NCBI GenBank assembly: GCA_030068145.1
Contig: JAPJBO010000915.1
Coordinates: 1 to 64,000, forward strand
Reading direction: 5' to 3'
DNA from: Diplonema papillatum
Lineage: Eukaryota > Euglenozoa > Diplonemea > Diplonemida > Diplonemidae
Length of the DNA stretch: 64,000 nt
The notes under the pieces were generated by a model. That model saw only the letters and a program-made list of their open reading frames with translations. It did not search any database and had not been told where the DNA came from. The position numbers and the translations under genes were made by a program. This document shows, one piece after another, positions 9,946-17,286 of this stretch. Each line of letters opens with the position of its first letter. Within the stretch, counting starts at the first letter, position 1.

Positions 9946-10121
9946 GGTGCCCATTACAGCACGGTTTTGTTAGATTTGCCCATTACAGCACGGTCTTCCT
10001 TAGATTTGCCCATTCGGTGTTTTCGAGTGCCCATTACGGGGCAAATGCCATTCTCACACAAAAAAACAAATTTTTATTGGGAAAAATAAATTCCCTCTGG
10101 TGGAAATGGCTTGCGGAGGAC

Positions 10122-10560
10122 TACGCGTAAAGTAGTCGGGGTTGATTCGTGCTGAGCGGCGTGCTCTTCCCGGGAGTCCCGCCTGCCGGGAGCGTGCTGC
10201 CCGTCGAAAGCGCGCGCCAGGTCGAAGGCGAGCAGCATGTTAACAACCGGAAAAAAAGGCCTTTTTTCCGGTTGATTGCCGCCGTCACGGTGTAGAGCTG
10301 CTTCTCTGTGCCTCTCCCTACCGGAAGCCTCCGGACTGAGGAGTCCATCGATGGAGGAACGTGGGGCGGTCTTTGATAATCTATCTTCCAAAGGGCGGGT
10401 GAGTGCGTTCTTGTGGCGAATCCCCAGGAGGCCCCGAGGGGCTTTTTGGGGGGCCCGTCCGACGGGGAGTGACTGGTCTAAACGGTGGCTTCGGCAGTCC
10501 ACAATGCAGCATCTGCCCAAGTGTTGGTAAGTGGTGGTACCGGCCAAATACCTGACTCAG
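10122..10560 (-). pseudogene. LINE reverse-transcriptase fragment, uninterrupted copy
   Basis: The minus strand encodes, in two frames, LPVGRGTEKQLYTVTAAINR (the GR.TEDQL..AI region of non-LTR RTs) followed by NMLLAFDLARAFDGQ (RT block A with catalytic Asp). The frame changes between them at a short palindromic AAGGCC…GGCCTT expansion (10250-10270). About 440 bp remain, with no YxDD region. It is the inverted partner of 3218-9183 without the two hAT insertions, so it records the pre-insertion sequence. Confidence 0.55.
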
Positions 10561-10969
10561 CCCGGGGCTCTGGAGTGCAATGAGAGCTCCAGCCGGGGCT
10601 CCGGGCCCACACTGTCTCGAGCGCTCTTCGCTCTGCGGTTGGGGTCCTGATTGGCTTCGCTTCATGAAACCGTCGTGACTCTGGCGCCCCAGGCTTCCCT
10701 GCTGCATCACCCTCGCCGCCTGCGTGGTTGCAGCCTCACCGACCCTCGGTAGGCTGCAGCGGGCCCGGCAGTGAGGCCTCAGTGCACAGGGCAAAGCAGG
10801 TGCCAGGAAAAACCAAAATATGCCCAGAAAACTTCGAAACTGAAGAAATTGGGGCGAAAAGTATCCTGAATGGGCTGGGAACCCCCCCCCCAAAAAAAAG
10901 AGCTACAAAAGGCTACAAAAAGCTACGCTGTAGCTAGCTGTAGCTTTTTGTAGCTAAACCTCACACTGC
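10561..10969. other. Non-coding; possible hAT-derived fragment
   Basis: The left edge starts CAGCCCGGGG directly after ACCTGACT. The right edge, at about 10968, reads TAGCTAAACCTCACACTG, nearly the hAT-2 right terminus and preceded by similar GTAGCTA-rich DNA. The two edges are not each other's inverted repeat. No credible ORF. Confidence 0.35.
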
Positions 10970-10997
10970 CCTGTAGCTTTCTAATCATTTTGTGTGT

Positions 10998-11226
10998 ACA
11001 CGCGACTGTGTGAGAATGGTAGCATTTGTTGCGACTGTGTGAGAATGGTAGCATTTTGTTGCGACTGTGTGAGAATGGTAAGAAATTGTTTGGACTATGT
11101 GAGAATGGTAGCATTTGTTGCGACTGTGTGAGAATGGTAGCATTTGTTGCGACTGTGTGAGAATGGTAGCATTTGTTGCGACTGTGTGAGAATGGTAGCA
11201 TTTCTTGCAACCGTGTGAGAATGGTA
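10998..11226 (+). repeat. 29-bp tandem repeat, ~7.7 copies
   Basis: Clean array of TGTGTGAGAATGGTAGCATT + TGTTGCGAC, same family and orientation as 9305-9492. Followed by GGGGGAGAGGATTTTTACTA, which recurs inverted near 28845. Confidence 0.9.
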
Positions 11227-11459
11227 AGGGGGAGAGGATTTTTACTATAGCGGACTTTTTTCCCACGAAAATGGGGGGGGGAGGGACCTACCCACCCCAG
11301 GCCCTAAAAACGTCTCTATACGCTGGTTGACAGCTGCACCATCAACACAGCGTGTCCGACTCGTCGATACCGGCTCCTGATGACTCGCGGCGGCACCTGC
11401 CGAGCTGCCACGACTTGATCGACGCACTTTCCAAAAAATTCCAAATCCTCGAAATTTTG

Positions 11460-11685
11460 GCTATCATGCAGGGTCAAAACCTTGTGTCTTTTTGGAAATG
11501 GCCAAAAAAAAAGTTTCAGGAAAAAAATGGGTTTTTTGAATTTTAAAAGTTTGGAACAAACTCTGCAGTATTTTTTGAGGAAGTTGAGCAAAATTTTTTT
11601 TTTCTAAAATATTTTTTAGGGCTCCATCGGCCCCGCGGGAGCGTTTTAAAAAGACACACGGTTTTGACCCTGCATGCTATTTGTA
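11460..11685. repeat. Small foldback, ~35-bp inverted ends
   Basis: CATGCAGGGTCAAAACCTTG (near 11466) is inverted near 11655-11680 (ACGGTTTTGACCCTGCATGC). The interior is A/T-rich and non-coding. The rest of 11227-11805 holds G-runs and an exact hairpin at 11774-11804 (CTTGCACCAAG…CTTGGTGCAAG); no gene seen. Confidence 0.55.
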
Positions 11686-11805
11686 CTTATCCATTTCCCA
11701 AAGAATTCCCGAGTCCAAAAACTGTTTTCCAGGCAAGTCCCCTGGGAAACCGACTTAGAGATTTTCGGACAACTTGCACCAAGAGAATCTTGGTGCAAGT
11801 TCCGA

Positions 11806-12203
11806 GCTGGCCGACGGTAGTGGACGGAGTTTCCGAGCTACCGGACGGTGGCGGACGGAGTATCCGAGCGAGCGGACGGTGGCGGACGGAGTATCCGAGC
11901 TAGCGGACGGTAGCGGACGGAGTTTCCGAGCTAGCGGACGGTGGCGGACGGAGTATCCGAGCGAGCGGACGGTAGCGGACGGAGTATCCGAGCGAGCGGA
12001 CGGTAGCGGACGGAGTATCCGAGCTAGCGGACGGTAGCGGACGGAGTATCCGAGCGAGCGGACGGTAGCGGACGGAGTATCCGAGCTAGCGGACGGTAGC
12101 GGACGGAGTATCCGAGCTAGCGGACGGTAGCGGACGGAGTATCCGAGCTAGCGGACGGTAGCGGACGGAGTATCCGAGCTAGCGGACGGTAGCGGACGGA
12201 GTT
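11806..12203 (+). repeat. 31-bp minisatellite, array 1 (GGAG orientation)
   Basis: About 13 units of AGCGGACGGTAGCGGACGGA + GTATCCGAGCT. The unit contains GCGGACGG twice. Variants alternate GAGCTAGC/GAGCGAGC and GTATCC/GTTTCC. Long open frames here are repeat artefacts. Confidence 0.92.
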
Positions 12204-12211
12204 TCTTCCGG

Positions 12212-13289
12212 AGGTGTCTTCCCCGGTAGTTTTTACTTCTCTTTGAAGTTCCTGAGAAGAGTCACAAACTCCCTCAACAGGGGAGAGAGGCTCAATTCAG
12301 ATGTGCTGTCCGTGCCTCCCTCAGTGCGCGCGTCCCTGCGCGATTGGATTGACTCGGTGTTGAAGCCGAGGGAGATTCCAAAGCGGACAGGTCCTCCTTC
12401 GCTCACAGTGTTTGTTGATGCGAGTAAAAAGGGGTGGGGTGGCGTGCTCGTGAACTCAGGGACCGGGGAGATGAGCATCCTAGGTGCTTCCTGGTCTGAA
12501 TCTGAGTCCATGCTGCACATCAACGAGCTCGAGGCGAAAGCTTTCGAGCTGGTCGTGCACTCAGTTCCCGACTCCGTGGGAGGCGGCCGGGTCGACGTGG
12601 TTGTAGACAATACCACAGTTAAGGGGGTGGCCCGCAAGGGTGCATGCCTCAAAAGCATCGTTTTGAACAATGCCGTTGTCAGTGCTCTCGAGCATCTTCG
12701 CGGACTCGGATGTGCCGTTTCGGTACGCTGGGTTCGTAGCGCTGGGAATCCGGCAGATCTCCCATCGCGGGTGCCTTTATCTGTATTTACACCACAGTCC
12801 GTGGCTGACATTACACGCGCGGTGAGGCAGTTTTTCACTGGCGGTGTGGTGGTAGGAAAGTGACTTCACCGGGTTGTTTCTCCAACCTTGGTGAGACCTT
12901 TTCTTCCATCTCGCAAGTTACCATGTATTCAGTGGATTCGCGAACGACCATTGAACGAGTTTCCCTTCCTTTCATGCGTGCTACGTGAGCAACGATCCCA
13001 CAGCAAATTCTTGCAGCACCCCACTGAGGGAATTTGTGTACAGAGGAGGTGCGGAAGTGCACGTACGAACAACACAGGTAGTGGGTTGTTTCTCCTAGCT
13101 ATCCGTTGGATTTTTTCCCACCCTCCCTTTCCCCCAAAGTGACTTCACCGGGTTGTTTCTCCAACCTTGGTGAGACCTTTTCTTCCATCTCGCAAGTTAC
13201 CATGTATTCAGTGGATTCGCGAACGACCATTGATCGAGTTTCCCTTCCTTTCATGCGTGCTACGTGAGCAACGATCCCACAGCAAATTC
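12212..13289 (+). mobile_element. YR retroelement family 1, 3' fragment
   Basis: Virtually the same sequence as the complement of the 3' part of the element at 16570-21290. It holds the end of RT-RNase H (12243-12863: FVDASKKGWGG, NELEAKAFEL, VVDNTTV, NPADLPSR) and the terminal blocks B1 (to ~13010), A2 (~13011-13135) and B2 (~13136-13289). The 5' part is absent, cut off at the array. The B2 end runs directly into CCGCTAGCTCGG of the next minisatellite array. Very similar to the other copy, so young. Confidence 0.85.
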
Positions 13290-14202
13290 CGCTAGCTCGG
13301 ATACTCCGTCCGCTACCGTCCGCTAGCTCGGAAACTCCGTCCGCTACCGTCCGCTAGCTCGGATACTCCGTCCGCTACCGTCCGCTAGCTCGGATACTCC
13401 GTCCGCTACCGTCCGCTAGCTCGGATACTCCGTCCGCTACCGTCCGCTAGCTCGGATACTCCGTCCGCTACCGTCCGCTAGCTCGGATACTCCGTCCGCT
13501 ACCGTCCGCTAGCTCGGATACTCCGTCCGCTACCGTCCGCTAGCTCGGATACTCCGTCCGCTACCGTCCGCTAGCTCGGATACTCCGTCCGCTACCGTCC
13601 GCTCGCTCGGATACTCCGTCCGCTACCGTCCGCTAGCTCGGATACTCCGTCCGCTACCGTCCGCTAGCTCGGATACTCCGTCCGCTACCGTCCGCTCGCT
13701 CGGAAACTCCGTCCGCTACCGTCCGCTAGCTCGGATACTCCGTCCGCTACCGTCCGCTCGCTCGGATACTCCGTCCGCTACCGTCCGCTAGCTCGGATAC
13801 TCCGTCCGCTACCGTCCGCTCGCTCGGATACTCCGTCCGCTACCGTCCGCTAGCTCGGATACTCCGTCCGCTACCGTCCGCTAGCTCGGATACTCCGTCC
13901 GCTACCGTCCGCTAGCTCGGATACTCCGTCCGCTACCGTCCGCTCGCTCGGATACTCCGTCCGCTACCGTCCGCTAGCTCGGATACTCCGTCCGCTACCG
14001 TCCGCTAGCTCGGATACTCCGTCCGCTACCGTCCGCTAGCTCGGATACTCCGTCCGCTACCGTCCGCTCGCTCGGATACTCCGTCCGCCACCGTCCGCTC
14101 GCTCGGATACTCCGTCCGCTACCGTCCGCTAGCTCGGATACTCCGTCCGCCACCGTCCGCTCGCTCGGATACTCCGTCCGCTACCGTCCGCTAGCTCGGA
14201 TA
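13290..14202 (-). repeat. 31-bp minisatellite, array 2 (CTCC orientation)
   Basis: About 29 units of the same 31-bp minisatellite, in orientation opposite to array 1. The orientation switch coincides with the family 1 fragment between them. Confidence 0.92.
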
Positions 14203-15643
14203 TCTCAGTTTCACTGTGGGAATCGGACATCAAACCCAGAGCAGGACAACACAGTCAGTCTACCAGGAGGAGGGGGGTGTGTGCTACTCAAGAACCAAAA
14301 AGGGGTTCAAGGGCGGCGCCGGTAAGGGACGGAAAGGATACGGCGACACACGGGGAAACGCGGAGGCCGGGGAGAATTGACTGGCCTTCCCCCCGGTAGC
14401 CAGCACCGCGTCAGTAACCTTCCGTCCTGTAGCCAACACCGCGTCACCCATGCTTTCCCCAATAGTCAAGCCAGTCACCTTCCGCCCAGCAACGGGCACC
14501 GCACCACCGGCCAACAACGCGCCAATTGCTTCCCCAAGACCCAAGTTCGCATGGTTTCAGAGGAAGGTACCACGCCAACTCCCGCAGCCTTCGCCAGTTC
14601 CCAAAACACCAATTCCCGTTCTGTACAAAGGAATCGCAACGCCTGCCGTCGAATCCGAAGGTCTTTCGCTAATCGGCAGAGCCGTGCTACAACACGTGAG
14701 CCAGAGGGCGATAGGCGGTGGCGCTACGAACCGTACGGGGGAGATGTCAACGTCGGCGGCAACCGCACAACACCTTCTTCAGGTGCTCGTAAGTCGCATG
14801 TGGGCGTCGTCAACATCGCAGCAGCGGCAGCTCCTTTGGGCGCGCCTAGCCCGATGGGCGCACAGCAACTGCCTGCCGATCAATCCGGACACGGCCTGCC
14901 TATTCGTCCTGGCCACAGGGGTGTCCCCCCAAGCCCAGCTGGCTTACACGAAGGCGCTGAGCGGAGCATTTCGCCACATCGGCATCACCAACGTTCCATT
15001 ACTCAGCCTTGCTTCCGCCCTCCGAGCGACCGGGGCCGCTATCCCCGTGAACCAAGCACCGCCGGTGCCGAAGGAGTGACTTACCCTCGCGAATTTCACC
15101 ATCACTCCTTTCGTCCGACGCGACCTTGCGACAAGCAGAACTCGCGGTGAGGAGCTTTTTCCTCAACGCATCACTGGCGTAGGGCGGCGGGTGACCTCGA
15201 CCTTTTAGGCCGAGGTAAAATACCCCAACGCTCCTGCAAGTCTTCCCTCGTTCCCTCTATCTTTCTCTTTCTATTCCAAACTATCTGACATGAAGCCCAT
15301 TGTTCTCCATTGTTTCCCCCTTTTTTATCCCTGCTCGTAGCTGCTGATGAAAGATTCTCTCAGTTTCACTGTGGGAATCGGACATCAAACCCAGAGCAGG
15401 ACAACACAGTCAGTCTACCAGGAGGAGGGGGGTGTGTGCTACTCAAGAACCAAAACGCCCACCCTCCCATCCCCCTGTGACCTCGACCTTTTAGGCCGAG
15501 GTAAAATACCCCAACGCTCCTGCAAGTCTTCCCTCGTTCCCTCTATCTTTCTCTTTCTATTCCAAACTATCTGACATGAAGCCCATTGTTCTCCATTGTT
15601 TCCCCCTTTTTTATCCCTGCTCGTAGCTGCTGATGAAAGATTC
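14203..15643 (+). mobile_element. YR retroelement family 2, non-autonomous (1.44 kb)
   Basis: Split-direct-repeat layout. A1 is 14203-14300, B1 15191-15357, A2 15358-15476 and B2 15477-15643; B1 and B2 are both 167 bp and look the same. The interior has one ORF related to the N-terminal part of the YR protein and no RT. Left junction …GCTCGGATA | TCTCAGTTTC and right junction GAAAGATTC | CTCCGTCCG rejoin to an uninterrupted minisatellite unit (GGATA^CTCCG) with no target duplication, as known for YR integration. It looks like a deletion derivative moved in trans. Confidence 0.85.
14450..15079 (+). CDS. YR-like N-terminal domain protein of family 2 element
   Basis: 209-aa ORF in the non-autonomous element. 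Residues ~95-200 align by eye with the N-terminal core-binding half of the YR at 18941-20101: LVSRMWASSTSQQRQLLWAR vs HVEKMWAHSTLKERRNLWRR, and TACLFVLATGVSPQAQLAYT vs SACLFVAATGVRPQGLLGYS. The catalytic half is absent, so it would not recombine DNA by itself. If translated it could bind DNA or regulate the autonomous element, but that is inference. The frame at 14377-15150 overlaps and is taken as a shadow. Confidence 0.5.
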   Translation: MLSPIVKPVTFRPATGTAPPANNAPIASPRPKFAWFQRKVPRQLPQPSPVPKTPIPVLYKGIATPAVESEGLSLIGRAVLQHVSQRAIGGGATNRTGEMSTSAATAQHLLQVLVSRMWASSTSQQRQLLWARLARWAHSNCLPINPDTACLFVLATGVSPQAQLAYTKALSGAFRHIGITNVPLLSLASALRATGAAIPVNQAPPVPKE

Positions 15644-15718
15644 CTCCGTCCGCTACCGTCCGCTCGCTCGGATACTCCGTCCGCTACCGTCCGCTAGCTC
15701 GGATACTCCGTCCGCTAC
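15644..15718 (-). repeat. 31-bp minisatellite, array 3
   Basis: About 2.4 units in CTCC orientation between the family 2 element and the next insertion. Confidence 0.9.
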
Positions 15719-16359
15719 TATGGTTTACCGTGGGAATTGGAGCAAAGCGCATGGCAGGAGGAGCACCTACCCAAACCAACACCAGAAGAGTTTGGGAGGA
15801 GGCACTAGTCACTCTGGCAGCAACAAAAGCCCAAACCCAGCAGGAGCAAAGAATGTCAGTCTCACCTTCCTCTTTCTTTTTTCGGTTTTCGGACCGCTTT
15901 TTTCGGTAAAGCACAACCTCTTTTTTCGGTCAAGCACGCGGCCGGGCAGGTGGCGTGACGTCGTCCCGGCGGCGATCATAGCTTGCCTCATGGTCGGTGT
16001 TCCCCTTCGTTTGTTATGTGAGTATCCTGACTGGTGACCTTTTACCGTTCTCTTTCAACTGGAGTGGCCACGGCGGAACCCGTCAAGTGGGAGAACCCAC
16101 CAACAGACGAACGCAGGAAGGAGCTCAGGCCGAAGTTTGTAGAGCATCTGTGTGTGAAAGCGGAAAGTAGGTGCGAGAACAGGCAAACCTTGTGCGCTAG
16201 CTTCGTTCAACCGTGAATCAAGAAGCAGGGCCTACCCCACATTCTCACTGTCATTTGAGAGAGAGAGAGCGCTGCCAGAGGAACGCCAGCCGAACAACGG
16301 CTGCAGACCCCGCCTCAGAACGAGTGCGATGATGCCAGAAGAAGCCAGCAACAATTCCC
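15719..16359. mobile_element. Unclassified 641-bp insertion in the minisatellite
   Basis: Flanks GCTAC | and | CGTCCGCTCGC rejoin into a continuous minisatellite unit, so this is a clean insertion without target duplication, like the YR elements. It starts TATGGTTTACC and ends CAGCAACAATTCC; the two YR families here also end in ATTC or AATTC. Internally there are three CTTTTTTCGGT words and no convincing ORF. I saw no split direct repeats. It may be a non-autonomous YR derivative. Confidence 0.55.
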
Positions 16360-16569
16360 GTCCGCTCGCTCGGATACTCCGTCCGCTACCGTCCGCTAGC
16401 TCGGATACTCCGTCCGCTACCGTCCGCTAGCTCGGATACTCCGTCCGCTACCGTCCGCTCGCTCGGAAACTCCGTCCGCCACCGTCCGCTAGCTCGGATA
16501 CTCCGTCCGCCACCGTCCGCTCGCTCGGATACTCCGTCCGCTACCGTCCGCTAGCTCGGATACTCCGGA
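16360..16569 (-). repeat. 31-bp minisatellite, array 4
   Basis: About 6.7 units in CTCC orientation, ending ACTCCGG at the B2 end of the large YR element. Confidence 0.92.
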
Positions 16570-16615
16570 ATTTGCTGTGGGATCGTTGCTCACGTAGCAC
16601 GCATGAAAGGAAGGG

Positions 16616-16901
16616 GAATCTTTCATCAGCAGCTACGAGCAGGGATAAAAAAGGGGGAAACAATGGAGAACAATGGGCTTCATGTCAGATAGTTTGGAAT
16701 AGAAAGAGAAAGATAGAGGGAACGAGGGAAGACTTGCAGGAGCGTTGAGGTATTTTACCTCGGCCTAAAAGGTCGAGGTCACAGGGGGATGGGAGGGTGG
16801 GCGTTTTGGTTCTTGAGTAGCACACACCCCCCTCCTCCTGGTAGACTGACTGTGTTGTCCTGCTCTGGGTTTGATGTCCGATTCCCACAGTGAAACTGAG
16901 A
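16616..16901 (-). mobile_element. Solo A-B terminal unit of YR family 2
   Basis: 286 bp, exactly the combined length of A2 (119) plus B2 (167) of the element at 14203-15643, in opposite orientation and nested in B2 of the family 1 element. The interrupted host word GGAAGGG^AAACTCG is restored if the unit is removed, with no target duplication. Such a unit fits recombination between split repeats or insertion of a minimal circle. Confidence 0.85.
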
Positions 16902-17007
16902 AAACTCGTTCAATGGTCGTTCGCGAATCCACTGCATACATGGTAACTTGCGAGATGGAAGAAAAGGTCTCACCAAGGTTGGAGAAACAACCCGGTGAAG
17001 TCACTTT

Positions 17008-17286
17008 GGGGGAAAGGGAGGGTGGGAAAAAATCCAACGGATAGCTAGGAGAAACAACCCACTACCTGTGTTGTTCGTACGTGCACTTCCGCACCTCCTC
17101 TGTACACAAATTCCCTCAGTGGGGTGCTGCAAGAATTTGCTGTGGGATCGTTGCTCACGTAGCACGCATGAAAGGAAGGGAAACTCGTTCAATGGTCGTT
17201 CGCGAATCCACTGAATACATGGTAACTTGCGAGATGGAAGAAAAGGTCTCACCAAGGTTGGAGAAACAACCCGGTGAAGTCACTTT
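17008..17286 (-). repeat. B1 and A2 terminal blocks, YR family 1
   Basis: B1 (17134-17286, 153 bp) begins right at the end of the RT-RNase H ORF and ends AGCAAATTC. A2 (17008-17133) repeats the A1 block at 21185-21290 and begins TTGCAGCACCCC. B2 follows. Confidence 0.85.

Noticed and set aside
11774-12037. Open frame across the minisatellite
   Set aside because: The 31-bp unit is open in several frames; the peptide is pure repeat with no start context.
11806-16569. CRISPR-like repeat arrays (31-bp regular repeats)
   Set aside because: Units are directly abutting with no spacers, orientation flips between arrays, and the setting is eukaryotic; this is a minisatellite.
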